A DNA stretch of 64,000 bases from Medicago truncatula (taxonomy: Eukaryota > Streptophyta > Magnoliopsida > Fabales > Fabaceae), in NCBI RefSeq assembly GCF_003473485.1, contig NC_053042.1:1190501-1254500 (forward strand). Direction: 5' to 3'. Of the stretch, positions 35,278 through 47,201 are shown one piece after another. The notes under the pieces were generated by a model. The model ran no database searches. It saw nothing but the letters and a program-made list of their open reading frames with translations, and was not told the origin of the DNA. A program made the position numbers and the translations under genes. Positions within the stretch are counted from its first letter, which is position 1. The number at the start of each line of letters is the position of its first letter.

Positions 35278-36261
35278 TCATACCCTATTAATTTTTTTTT
35301 TTTGACAAGTAAATTTTGTTATTAACCTTGTTCAAATGTTACTAGTAAATTTTTTACTAACCCTTACTTGAGGATAATTGAGATCACATACTTTAAATAA
35401 AATATAATTCGATTTGTTCAATTTTTAGAATCATTTATTTAGAAGACAGTCCAACCATGTTTAAAAAGGAAAAGATGTTTTGGGGTCGATTCATGAATTA
35501 CTCTCATAGTAAGTTTACAGAGACTAAATCATAATGATATCTTGAAACGTCTATAACAAGTTAAAAAACACATAATTCACTTATTTATATTGCATCACAG
35601 ATAAAATCTACCTCGTCTATCTTTTATTTATATAAATAAAAGAAAAATAAAATCTCAGATACTAATTGATTTATTAGCACTTGGAAAGCACTGACTATGA
35701 ATAAACTATAAATAAGGGCAAAAACTATAAGCTTCTAAGAATAATAAATAAACCAAACAGAAGCTCATGAAAAAAAAAGATTTAGACAATGAAAGTCATA
35801 CTTCTTGTTTCATAATTCTCAAATGGATTAACTTACATCTAATTAAACTCATTAGTCTCAAGAATGGGAGGGGTTAAGAAAATAAAATTAAAAAAAAAAA
35901 CTCATTTATCTTACTCTCATGCATTATTTTTGAAGTAAATAGGCATTTTGATGCTTGGTTGAATGCGACAGTGTCACTATCATTTTCTTAAATGTGCCGA
36001 AATTAAAGCATCCTCGAATATGCCTTTTGCTAATAATTTTATGTACTAAATAAATTAACGAAAGATATATTTAAGAACCAAATTAACTTACAAAAGACAC
36101 ATTCAAATATCAAAAACTCAACAATTACCATGGCATAGTTTTACACATTCAAATATCAAAAAGATGGTTCGCTCATTAATTTTGTTATAAATGGTAAAAA
36201 CAAAGAAAGGAAAATAAGATGGATAAAAATTTGCAACATCCAATAATATTAATTATTATAT
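35278..36261. other. Intergenic 3' of the SAUR gene
   Basis: AT-rich, no supported feature. Confidence 0.4.
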
Positions 36262-36801
36262 TTATCTACACAATGGACTTTGAGGATGATGAGAACAAGC
36301 AAGTTGATTTTCTAAAGAACAATAACCCATCATCTCTTCAATGCTAATTGATCTACATTCTTGATTTGAAAACTTGTCCTTATTCTTTCCATGATCTTCA
36401 ACCATCTTCAAAATACTCTCAAAAGTAGAGACTTCACAAGGAATCCTCAATACACCAGCTTGTTGAAACCCAAATTCTTCTTCAGCTTCTCTCAAAAGAA
36501 TCTGAAAAGCTTGATGACCCAAATATTCAGTTGGTATGATGAACCTCTTAAGCTCTTCTCCAACACAAACAGCTAAATATCCTTTTGGAACAGAACCATT
36601 GTTGTTTGATGATGTTGTTCCTCCTTCACGTTCAGAAAGAGAAAGTGTTCTTTTTAGAAACTTCATGCTTTTGCTTCTAGTGATGGTGGTGGTGTTGGCT
36701 GTGGTTTTTGATGAGTTTGCTATTTTTCTCCATTTCTTAAGGATCTGTTGAAGTCTAACAATTTCTCTAATTTTGTTAGATTTCTTTTGATCCATTGACA
36801 T
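36262..36801 (-). CDS. SAUR-family auxin-responsive protein
   Basis: An intron-less gene encoding 179 residues from the Met at 36801. SAUR proteins promote acid growth by inhibiting PP2C.D phosphatases that restrain plasma-membrane proton pumps. The N-terminus has the conserved KSNKIREIVRLQQILKKWRK helix. The SAUR domain follows (VPKGYLAVCVGEELKRFIIP, EYLGHQAFQILLREAEEEFG, then GVLRIPCE). The open frame continues 33 codons upstream to 36900, but a TATA box at 36907-36914 would place transcription start near 36880, inside that extension, so I prefer the Met at 36801 (or 36795). SAUR genes are commonly auxin-induced; no auxin element was confirmed here. Confidence 0.9.
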   Translation of the reverse strand: MSMDQKKSNKIREIVRLQQILKKWRKIANSSKTTANTTTITRSKSMKFLKRTLSLSEREGGTTSSNNNGSVPKGYLAVCVGEELKRFIIPTEYLGHQAFQILLREAEEEFGFQQAGVLRIPCEVSTFESILKMVEDHGKNKDKFSNQECRSISIEEMMGYCSLENQLACSHHPQSPLCR

Positions 36802-36906
36802 GGTGATGATATTGATGGTGATGTCTCTTTCTTTGTCGGTTGGATATGTAAGAAATTTCTTTGTTTGTTCTTGTGATGAATTTGGCTTGAAGGGTTGCAT
36901 GTTTCC

Positions 36907-36914
36907 AATTTATA
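36907..36914 (-). promoter_or_regulatory. TATA box of the SAUR gene
   Basis: TATAAATT on the minus strand. It lies 106 bp upstream of the proposed start codon, giving a predicted 5' leader of about 75-85 nt, and decides between two candidate starts. Confidence 0.65.
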
Positions 36915-37676
36915 GACCTTGGAAGTTTGCATTTGTCAATAGTATAATGAATTCATTTTATTTTATTTTTACTAAATGATGAATATTATAATAAGGGTTT
37001 GAGTTTTTTCTGTGTGTCACATGCATGTGAGAAAACCAAAGAAGTTTTTCCACGTTAGGTTGAGTTAAAGGACCATGTTTACGATGGAAGGACACCTTAA
37101 ACAAATGGAAATGGAACTACAAATTGTTGAAAAACTAAAGGAATATAAACTTAGTTAAGATAACATATATTTTCACATGCCTCCTTCGAGTTACAATTGA
37201 ACACCAAATGTAAATATCATCCTCAATGAAAGATTTGAAATATTATTATTCGTCGTGTTGTGAGTTATTTGAGATTAGCCACTTTCATCAAAATTTTATT
37301 CAACGAAGCAAATTGCTAGTTTTAAAAAAAAGAATGACCAATAATGGAATGACATTATAAGAAGTATTATCTATGTCCCTGTATATAAGATTCTTTTACC
37401 AAAATTGTGGGAATTAAAAAAGTTGATGTTTGTATTAAAGCTGTTTATAATTGCTATTGTTTTTAAAATTTTATCTTTTAAGAGGGAGAGAGTTAATTTA
37501 TGTTTTTAACATGCTATTTATTGTTGATTGAAAAAAAAAATGTATATTAAATAATAGTACGTAGGTAAAGAAATAATTAATGTAGTTAGAATAGCAAACA
37601 TGTCTTATTAAAAAGGACAAAAAAAATTCTCAAAAATTTTATAATTAAAGACGAAGGTAATATAACCCATATACAA

Positions 37677-37709
<33 letters not shown>

Positions 37710-38408
37710 GGATTCGACAACCCAGAATTCAAGGTTTATAACATATGCATACAATCTAGAGGATTTAAAACACCACTTAATTAACAAACATGACCCTTTT
37801 GCCCCATAGCTAGAAACTATTTCCATGAATGTAGTTTCAAATATACAACAAACTTCAATTTATTTGAGAAAATGCAACTTAGACCATCTTTAAGCAACTT
37901 AGACCATTTCAATTCTCGAAATCTTAAATAGCTAAAAAAAACGAGTGTCAAACCAAAGAGAAATGTTATTTGGTCAATTACTTTGTGACAATTTCCTAAC
38001 AATTTTATCTCTCATACTTATATTATAATCGTATTTTTTCTCTTCATTTTCCTCTCTCTATCATTTTTTATCAATAAAAAAGGAGAAAAAGAAAGTTGTC
38101 ACAAAAATTATCTCAATCAAAATGAAATCTTTTAACCCTCTATATCTAGGGAGATACACTATCTTTCCACCTTATGTTTACATACAAAATACTGCAATTT
38201 TAACCCCCCATTTTAGGACACGTGACGTCTTCTAAACATTTTTTGCAACGATTTTGTAAAGTTAATGGGGAAAATTGTAATTATATTTATTACGGACCAA
38301 AATTGTAACTTTTTAAAAGTTAAAGGGAATTAAAACTGTATGTAAACCCATCCAAAATAGAAAAATATACTCTAATAGACTTTTAGTTAGGGATAACGAC
38401 ATCATTTT
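36915..38408. other. Upstream region of the SAUR gene and repeats
   Basis: Holds a TA microsatellite (37681-37709) and a poorly bounded inverted-repeat tract at about 38172-38352 (TGTTTACATACA against TGTATGTAAACC). No gene is supported. Confidence 0.4.
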
Positions 38409-39453
38409 AGTGTGTGTTTGGCCACACGTTTTTTTCAACCAAACCTGCGTTTACTTTCTCAAACGTGGTTTCAGCATTTTTTTGTCTTGTTTAGATGAAT
38501 GAAAACTGATTCTAGGAAACACAGTGTAGGACTCAAAACGTCAGTTCTGTTGAAGCTGGTATTCCTAGCTTCTGCGGCAGAGAAAACGTGATTTTGACTT
38601 TAATTTCTCAAGTGGCAGATGCTTTACCAAAATACCCATATTATCTTCCTCATTTTCCTATATAAGGATTGCATATCTGTTTCAGATTTACAGGAGAAAT
38701 AGAGAGAAGAGGGGAACAACATGATAAATTAAACTTGAAATAAAGAAAATAAATCAAAAGTTTTGATTTTGTTTGATTTCTGTTCTTTTATGGCCGTTCA
38801 AAAAAAACTTGGTGCTTTTATGGAGTTGTTTCTATTATACAGTGAGCTTTTCCCTTGGTTTGAGAAGACAAAGAATATGGGTAATGGATAAAAGTCCAAT
38901 CCTTTTTTTTATTTTTTCATAAAATGTCCAATTTTAAACAAAAGAGTTGAAATTTATTTATTAGTTTTTTTTATTTTTATAAGAAGATTTATTTATTTGT
39001 TTTTATTAGGGAATTTATTAGTTATAATAATTACAACCTATTTTAGTAATATTTTAAAACTAACTATAAATCCGTTACCTAAAATGATAAAAATATATAA
39101 ATTATAACTCTTATTAATTAATATTATTTTAAAATGAATTTTTGAAGGAAAAAAAAATCCATTTATGACAAGTTGAAATAATTATCTAAAATAAAGATGA
39201 CATATTTAGTTTTAAATACAATTAAAAAGATGTTCTAAAAAAATACAACTAAAAAGATAGTTTAGTCATTACACGTTCAAAATCAATTTTGATTCAAACT
39301 ATCCAAACAACATCAATCCACAAGAATCACTTCTAATAAAGTGTATCCAAACATAAATCAATTCACATTCAACTCACTTTTAACCAAAATTAATTCTCTC
39401 AAACTCAATTCTATCAAAATCAATTCTCGCCACCGCCATACCAAACACACACT
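38409..39453. mobile_element. Non-autonomous element with AGTGTGTGTTTGG ends
   Basis: The left end AGTGTGTGTTTGG is matched by CCAAACACACACTT at the right. The interior (about 1 kb) has no transposase. Near the right end the same strand repeats AATCAATTCT / AACTCAATTCT motifs. No clear target duplication is visible; hAT-like by termini only. Confidence 0.55.
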
Positions 39454-40775
39454 TAGGATATTGATTTTTTCAGGCTCTTTTATCGTCGAAGTTATTATTC
39501 AAGGAAGTGACAACTTACATATACAGTTCACCATAAATTAATTAAAGCACCAACTATAGAAGACTTTAGAGCATCAAAATAGAACATAAGGATAATATCA
39601 TTTAAGAAGTAATTTTGATCACATCAACTACATTGCTGACATTAACTTTGACAAATATTGTCAAGAAAAATTTGACAAGCATAACCTTCAGTATGTATTC
39701 AGCCTTAAAGTCACCCATTTTGATCTTTATAGGATCATCTCTAATCAGTCAGTAGTGAGCAACTTGTTTGTCCAAAATAATACAAGACCTTTGCAGGTTC
39801 CAATGCCAGATACCTTACTTAACCCCACAAAATATTTAAACAAAAAAAAAAAAATCAACCAATCCATGATGAAATTCCATGACTAGTCTTTTTCCATTTT
39901 TATGTTTACATTAGTTGTGCCAATAAAAAATTTATGGTAGCATGATATGACTAAAATATTGATTATAAGTGGTGGATAAACCTTACCCTATAAAGAACCT
40001 TTTGATGTCGAGTTAGGTCAGACTCAAACTCAATTTTTAAAATGATATCAGAATCTATCATAAATTCATTGTGGTGTGTTGTAATAACACGGTTCAATTA
40101 ATTATTCTTTGAGCTAACTTTTCCCCTTCTCTTTTTCGTGTAGTATTTGGAGCGGCGAGAATGTGAATATGATCAAAAGACTCTTGTAAACTTCTACACG
40201 GTAAGATTGTAATACATCAAGTTTATATCTTAATTTACCTCTGAATTTTTATTGCTGCTAATGTTCTATTCTTGTTTTCTTCAGGAAGGAGATTCACTGA
40301 AACCTGCTTCCAAATCAAATGTTATAAGTTATAAGATCACTCAAATCCTAACACAGAACTCATTTGAATATATGCAGATTCACATCTACTAATGACAAAA
40401 AAAACAAATACTACTTAGGACCAGCTCCATTAGAAGATATGGCTAGGTATGATATTGTAACTTAGTTTCACCTTTAGTTCTGTTTCCTTTCCTCTAAATA
40501 GCTACTGCTTGTGGCCCTTGTGGAAACAACAGGGACTGCATTTTCCTTCTAGAAAAGGCTATGTATGATATTGGTAAGTTCTTTATTTTGTAACATTTAG
40601 AGCCTGTTTGGATTGTTTTTTCTGAGTTTTTTTTTATTGACAGCTTATGGAAACATCTTATGATTTGTACATAACCTGTTTTCAGTTTCTTTCCATAAGT
40701 TCTTTAAAATAGTGAATGAAAACAGCTTATAACTACAACGAAAATAGTTTGACTTTTTATTTTTATTTTTACCTT
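39454..40775. other. Intergenic with a TRIM-like remnant
   Basis: Around 39965-40075 the string TTATAAGTGGTGGATAAACC is followed by GAGTTAGGTC and ATGATATCAGAATC, a pattern seen in small LTR (TRIM) remnants with a methionine primer-binding-site-like end. Around 40600-40800 a GCTTAT-rich tract resembles common legume MITEs. No gene is supported. Confidence 0.35.
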
Positions 40776-40984
40776 TTGTTATAGTAATAACTTATACATA
40801 AGCACTTTTGTCATAAGCGCTTATGCTACATAAATCTTGCTTCTACATTTAAAAATGCAGGAACTAGCTTCCTTGTATACATGTATGCTAATGAGTTGAG
40901 AGATTTCATGTGCAGGACATGAGGATGACATGGTGATAGAACTTGCCAATGAAGTGAGGAAGGTACTTTCAGTTTTGTGAAATG

Positions 40985-41335
40985 TACATCCTAATGACAA
41001 GAAGTTGGTTGGAAAGATCAGAGAATGACGTTTTCCATGAGAAATTGAATACTGTTTCATTTGTTGCACATACGAATGACAAGCCAGCTGACTGCTGCAC
41101 CAAAGCACATCATCGGACAAGATTTCGTACCTCAGTTTTCGAACTCAAAACAGTTGCATCTACAACTATTTGAGTTTAAGGGAGATGTTAAAATGAAATT
41201 AACTTGTAATGTGCTTGATCATCGATATCAAAATCATCTCTAATTAATTTGAAAATAGAACAATGAATGAAATACGTGTATTTCTCTTTTCCATTGTTCT
41301 CTCGATAACCTAAACATATTAGTTTTACATGCACA
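40985..41335 (+). pseudogene. Copia RNase H end and start of LTR, left copy
   Basis: The frame (with breaks) reads FHEKLNTVSFVAHTNDKPAD, then a CTKAHH segment. It matches the copia RNase H C-terminus, where T-x-D-x-x-A-D-x-x-T-K-A is conserved. A purine-rich tract TTAAGGGAGA (about 41174-41183) precedes TGTTAAAATG at 41184, the expected polypurine tract and LTR start. The upstream segment 40860-40975 (ELRDFMC, EDDMVIELANEVRK) is shared by both arms but not recognised. Frames are broken. Confidence 0.5.
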
Positions 41336-41420
41336 ATAAAAACACAGCTTTGTAATACACTACTACAGTCTCTTATTGTTTACAGAAACTTTTTAATATA
41401 TACTAAAAAACCTAATCTAT

Positions 41421-42826
41421 GAAGTAGGCAACTCCCTGTAACCAAATTTATCATCTTCCTTTCCATCCGAAGCTTCATGTTTCTCTCCCTGTATGGGTCC
41501 ATAAGCCCAACAAATAACAAGATAATAGTAGTTAAGAATGCCTAAGAAAGTGAGTCGTCCGTGGACCGTACTAGTAATTCAAATGACCCCTATTGATGTT
41601 AGTCGATAACCAGCTCTCATTCCCTCCAATAGTGACCATGTCCACAATGCTCACAAGCACAACGGAAACTACCTCGAATGTGAACATAGCCATTGCAAAA
41701 CTACACATACTCTTGGGGAAATAACAGTAGAAAAACTCAACCAGTCCAACTGGTGTGAAAGACTCGGCGAAACCAAACAAAACAAACTCGGGAACAAGCC
41801 ATAAAGCCGACATGTTAATTACAGAAGTAGGTTGGTCCTCAAACCCTTGTTCGATCGCTGCATTTCGTCTCACCGTTTCAACAATAGTTGCTACTGAATT
41901 AGCTACAATTGCAAACAGCATTCCTGTCCCTATGAGGACTTTAAAACTGAATCCTCGAGGCCGGCCTGCGTATTTAGCTAGTAGAGGTACTGCTACACGG
42001 TCATATAAAGGTATTACTGTTGTTAAGGTACATCATGATAAGATTGAACAATCCTGCAGGAAAATTGAAATTGCCGAATAACCTTCGGTTCATTGTTTTG
42101 GCTTGAAGAGTAGAAAATGAACTCTGAGTCGCCATCTAAAAGATTCCTGTTGACCACATAGGAATGACTCTGAGCAAAGATTTGAGTGACTCCACCTGTT
42201 CTATTGTGCATAGGTTCCACGGATTTGAAATTGCATCTCGATTTAGGTCTGTCTCAGGATTTCTTATTACGCAAGCTTTGTTCAAAAACCTACATAAGAA
42301 CATGTTAATTCACACCTTGAAAATATAAATTACAAGGAAATTAGACGCTTCTTGCAATTTTTATAACTTATCCACGAGAGCAAAAGCATAATCAGTACCT
42401 AAGGCTATCGGTAGGAACCATCAGCTTTGAATCATGACCTTGACAGTAACGATCAGAGTCGTGATCAGGAAGACTAAGTTTTCTGTTCTTGGTAGCCACC
42501 ACAACTACTCTTGCAAAATTAGTGAGTAAGCTCTCACTTGGCTTCACTTTGACATATAACGGTGAACCAATAACGAAACTGATGGCCGATATGAGCATTA
42601 GCACGGCAGGTACTCCTAACCCGATTTTCCATCCAAGGTTTTCTTGAATGTAAGTAATCATACTCAACGCGGTAATGGTTGAAACTGTAATTGAAGTATA
42701 ATACCAATTAAAGTAACTATCCAAGATCCTCCCATTCCCATCATCGGAATTTCCCTTCATAGCCAATTGCTTAGCTCCAAAGGCTATGGAACAAGGTCTA
42801 ACACAACCAGTTCCAATGGAAACTAT
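41421..42826 (-). pseudogene. Truncated NPF (NRT1/PTR) transporter pseudogene
   Basis: A copy of exons 3 (part) and 4 of the NPF gene at 60463-63333. The exon 3 remnant begins GTGCVRPCSIAFGAKQL and keeps FNWYYTSITVS and DHDSDRYCQGHDSK. The exon 3 donor and exon 4 acceptor are preserved. Exons 1-2 and the first part of exon 3, which would hold the proton-coupling ExxEK motif and TM1-3, are missing. Exon 4 has an in-frame TAG at about 42136-42138 (ATG in the intact gene), frameshifts near 42030 and near 41580, and a short deletion where the intact copy reads LGLACSDVVSG. It cannot make a transporter. Confidence 0.9.
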
Positions 42827-43250
42827 ACGAAATTTGGTTCCAAATTCCATCGGTTGAAAAAGCACTAAGTTACACACAGTTTCTGGTCAGTCATGAATTT
42901 GCGATCGAAATTACACAATAACAAAATCAACTTCAAACTATTATTGACCATTAATTTGAGATCGAAACATGGACGATGCAATCACCGCACCAAATCCAAA
43001 TAAAAAAACTTTGGTTCTTCCCCTTATGACAATACATGAATGAAGAAAAATCTCAACTGAGTACTTAAACTACACACAATCATTTGACTATGACAAATCC
43101 CTACCATATATACATTTAAATATTGTTATATCAAACGGTTATAATTCATCCATTTTTTTCTTCCTTTTTCCACAAAAATATTACCAAACCCACACTTCAA
43201 AATCACTTCCAACGTGCATCACCACCAAACCCATTCATTTCCATGTGACA
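42827..43250. other. Upstream region of GT64
   Basis: Lies between the truncated edge of the inverted-repeat arm and the GT64 gene. An ATATATAC box near 43108 could serve as its TATA element. No other feature is seen. Confidence 0.35.
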
Positions 43251-44504
43251 ATGCAAAAAACCAAGCAACCTTCCATTATCAACATTAAAAAACACAACCT
43301 CAAAATCCAAAACATCTTCAACCTCAACACCACCATAATGAATCCACCACCAACAACAACAACCTTAATCCTCACCATTCTGTTATTCATCAATACAACA
43401 ACATCATCAAAGTCAAACCAATGTGGTCCCACAACAAACCGGGACCCACAAAACATCCAACATAACAAAATCACCGTACTTATTAACGGTTTCTCCGAAT
43501 CACGAATCTCCATCCTCCAATCAAACGCCGCCACGTACGCACTCTCTCCCTTAGTATCCTCCGTTCTCGTCCTCTGGGGAAACCCTACTACCCCTCCACG
43601 TGTCATTACCGAATTGGCTCAAAACCTTTCCTCATTTTCTGATACAATTTTTCTTCATAGAAACCCTTCTAGTAGTTTAAACGATCGTTTTCTTCCACGT
43701 TTGAACGACATAAAGACTGATGCAGTTTTGGTTTGTGATGATGATGTTGAAGTTGATGCTGAATCGTTTGAGTTTGCGTTTCGGGTTTGGGGAGTGAACC
43801 GGGAGAGGATTGTTGGGTTTTTTGCTAGGTCGCATGATGTTGATTTGAACCGGAAGGAGTGGGTTTATACGGTTCACCCGGACCGGTTTTCTATTGTGCT
43901 TACTAAGTTTATGCTGCTCAAAAGTGACTACTTGTTCAGGTACCGGTTCTTTTTTAGCTTTTTCAATTTTGAGTTTTTACCACTTTTTAAATTAAATGTA
44001 ATTAATTAGTGTGTATGGTTGGTATAAAAAATTTACACATGCACTCGAATTTTTGATGCACTATACGTGAATATTAGTATCAAATAATTTATATGTCCAA
44101 AATTGTTTTAGACCATTTATCCACTATCATTAAACTCATTCAGATATAGCTGCGAGGGTGGACATCACATGGCCGAAATGAGGAAGATTGTTGATTCAGT
44201 TCGAAATTGTGAAGATATACTCATGAACTTTGTAGTGGCTGATGCAACCAATGTGGGACCCATTTTGGTCGGTGCAAAAAGAGTGAGGGACTATGGTGAT
44301 GCAAGGAACGATGAAGGAAAGGTTAGCTCAGGGTTGAGTGGAAGGAAAGGGGAGCATAGAAAAAATAGAGGGTGGTGTATAACTGAATTTCATAGGATTT
44401 TGGGAAGAATGCCTTTGAGGTATAGTTATGGTAAGGTTGTTGATTCCATTGGTGAACAAGGATTGTGTCGCAAAGGTGGTAGATTGGTGTTTTGTGATCA
44501 ATGA
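43251..44504 (+). CDS. GT64 family glycosyltransferase (exostosin-like)
   Basis: Two exons, 43251-43939 and 44144-44504, join in phase (TTC AG / A TAT) and give 349 residues, or 320 if the Met at 43338 is the start. Family members transfer sugars in the Golgi; plant relatives such as GMT1 and GINT1 glycosylate inositol phosphorylceramides. The Met at 43338 is directly followed by a hydrophobic signal-anchor (TLILTILLFI). The GT-A core shows ITVLINGF, the metal-binding DDD in VLVCDDDVEV (DXD motif), VGFFARSHD and, in exon 2, the conserved NCEDILMNFVVAD. The C-terminus (SYGKVVDSIGEQ) is normal. All key motifs are intact, so it is probably functional; the exact acceptor is unknown. Confidence 0.88.
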
Positions 44505-44819
44505 AAGAAACTGCGTGGCTCAAAAATAAATAAAATTTGTTACAATTTGCGTGTAATATTATTACATAATTTTAGTCCATGAAATATGTATCATGAAACC
44601 ATTAAGTTTACTCCCTCATTTTGTACATAGATTATGTACATATAACAAATTTATATATGTACACTTTTCTCATTCTCCTCAAAAGAGCATCCTAGTTTTA
44701 CAAGACTTGTCAACAAAAATAGGTAGTTCATAAGGCTTTAAATTTAGTTGCTCAAACATTCTTCCGAAACCATGTAAGAGGTTGTTGTTGGGATATTTTC
44801 ACATACCAAAATCATGGAT
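44505..44819. other. 3' flank of GT64
   Basis: No supported feature. Its right end holds the left target duplication of the following SINE. Confidence 0.4.
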
Positions 44820-44926
44820 TCAATTTTTTTTTTTTTTAAGAAGCTAAACTAGCCCACCCAAATTGATACCGGAAAAAATCGAACTTGAGACCTCAAGGAG
44901 GAGCACCAGACCAACCTAAGTGGGTT
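44820..44926 (-). repeat. tRNA-derived SINE with target duplication
   Basis: Read on the minus strand it starts at a tRNA-like head (CCCACTTAGGTTGGTCTGG, B-box-like GTCTCAAGTTCGAT) and ends in GTTTAGCTTCTT plus a poly-A run of about 15. ATCATGGAT occurs on both sides (44811-44819 and 44927-44935), a 9-bp duplication. A complete short SINE copy downstream of GT64. Confidence 0.8.
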
Positions 44927-44935
44927 ATCATGGAT

Positions 44936-46902
44936 ACAAAATTATTGCATATCATAAAAATATATTAAATGTGTACCTTGTATGAATCAAATGATCTATT
45001 TGATGTAATTGAGCATTCTTGATAGAAGAGAGAAGTTAAGGTTGAGATCTCTTCTCTCCCTTATGTGTTTGGTCTAGTTTCAGGAAGGGAGAGAAGAACT
45101 CTCAATCCTAACTTCTCTCATGACTTTATCAAAATTGTTTAATTACATCATAAGGATTATATGATTTAGGTACAATTTTACTCTCATGATATATCATAAC
45201 TTTATATCTGTGATTCTGGTCGATCTTTGTTAAAATATTCCAAACAGTTGTGGAGAGAATTGAAAATGAAAGAACAGCACAAATCACTATTGCTTCCGAG
45301 GAACGAGTCAAATGGGAATCAAATTAATCCACACCGACCATATAGAGAAGCATAATAATATTAACAACATCCTAGTATCCTACTAATGGTAGACAATTCT
45401 ATTTTATACAAAATATTTATTTTGGTCACAAGTATTTTTGTTTGAACTGCAAAATGTATTCTGATTAATAGAATGAGATAAGTACAATTAGTACTACTAC
45501 TCACCAAACAGGGAGAAGTACTAGGGTATTCAACCCAACAAACTACAAAAACTAGCTCCTAAAAAGATGTATCAACCATAACAAAGAGATCTGCTAGACT
45601 TATAAAGTTACAAATTCCAGTATCTGTATCTGACAGAATCTATCTTAGTATAACGGTAAAGGAAAAAATAACATAAGTATGAATCAAATGAAACCTTAAA
45701 TAGAATCCATCGAGGAGACAACTTTACTTTTGATGCTGCAACAGCTACATTGCAGCTACGTTTTTAGTTAACCTAAGAAACACAAGTACATGCGTTAGAT
45801 TTGGGAGAATAAATAAAGGACACAAGGTAGGTTTTATTTTATATGTTGCTCTATTTTCTGGTTTTTTTATTTTTTATTTTTTGGATCGAACAAGGTTTCT
45901 ATTTGCATTTCTCTTTTGTGTTTGTGACTTAGATATTAATTTTTAAAATGCACTTTGATATATTATTTGAAGAGAATGATTTTGTTAGATTGTATGTGTA
46001 AAACTATTGTTTATATGACTTTTAAGTTAGATATTATGAAAGTTTTTCATAGAAAAAAGTTAAATTTCTTTAATAATCAGACGGTATCTGATCAAACGAT
46101 AATGTAAGAAAAAAAATATTATTGTCAATGTAAATGAATTAAATATTTTATTAAAGTGTTCTTATTTTTATACAGAAATTTTTTTATGTAAGTTTCCTTT
46201 CAATAAAAGAAGATTTGTGTAAGTTATTTTTAGAGTTTAAAGTTTAGGGTTCTAGGATTGAAATATACTCAATTCTCATTGCGCCTACATAGAAGTTGTA
46301 AAAATATATTTCTAAAACACGAATATAGTGTTTTAGGAAAAAGGTAAAATTGTTTTAGTATGCTTAACACTATCCAAAATATGGTCCTCTATCACAACAC
46401 TATGCTTAACTAACTAACTCCATCACATTAGTCTTTCTTTATCTATAAGTATCACCACAACATTGACATGTCCGTTTGTCCATTTTTCACAAATGAGGAT
46501 CACAAAAGATTCTATATCATAGCAAAAGTTAAGTTGTAGCCAGAACTCTATCATTTTGTATTATTATTATTTTAATTTGAATTTGATTTAGAATTAGTCT
46601 AGATTGATTCAAGGATTAGACTACATTTGATTTAAAATTTAAATAAGTAGTATATAAAATTTGAAAAGTTTAACTATCTGCGCTTGAATAGTTCAACTAT
46701 TTGAGTGATGAGATAAAGTTTATGTAAGATTCAAGGATTAGATTAAATTTGATTCAATATAGGATACTAGACTTTTTTCAATTTGGGGTTGGATAGTTTA
46801 ACTATTTGAACGAGAGATAAAGAGTTAGATGTCTTAAAATTAAGTTCAAACAAAAATTATATAACAACTAATTACTAACTTTTTCAATTTAGACACTTAA
46901 TA
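44936..46902. other. Intergenic, nothing recognised
   Basis: A 1.97-kb AT-rich interval. A pair of inverted GAGAGAAGTTA-like strings at 45028-45040 and about 45107-45120 suggests a small hairpin repeat. No gene is supported. Confidence 0.4.
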
Positions 46903-47199
46903 CTCCCTCCGTCCCTTAATACTTGACCTACTTGACCATTTCACACAGATTAAGAAAAGTGTAGAGATGAAAGAAAGATAATGATATTTTTACTGAATTG
47001 CCCTTGTCATTATTTTGAAACTTTTTCACTTTTAAGTAATGATTACTTTCCTTGTTCCTCTACAAACTTTAACATAGGGGACCCCAAAAAGTATTTATAA
47101 GGGTAAATCTGTCAAATTCTGCTTAGAAATCTGAGAAGGTCAAGTATTATAAGACAAATATTTTTTTCAAATAGGTCAAATATTGAAGGACGGAGGGAG
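46903..47199. mobile_element. Stowaway MITE
   Basis: Ends CTCCCTCCGTCCC and GGACGGAGGGAG are flanked by TA on both sides (46901-46902, 47200-47201). Size (297 bp), termini and TA duplication are diagnostic of Stowaway (Tc1/mariner). Inner blocks TACTTGACCTA and TAGGTCAAATATT are also inverted. Confidence 0.93.
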
Positions 47200-47201
47200 T
47201 A

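Larger units (their letters stand above)
40776..42826 (-). repeat. Inverted duplication, left arm
   Basis: This block is the reverse complement of 61905-64000 with scattered changes. It carries the NPF 3' half on the minus strand (41421-42826) and, on the plus strand, the copia RNaseH/LTR fragment (40860-41335). The arms lie about 19 kb apart and enclose the GT64 and ARA1 genes. The right arm reaches the window edge, so the true outer limit is unknown. Confidence 0.9.

Noticed and set aside
43235-43606. 123-codon minus-strand frame
   Set aside because: Antisense to GT64 exon 1, whose sense frame has the family motifs.
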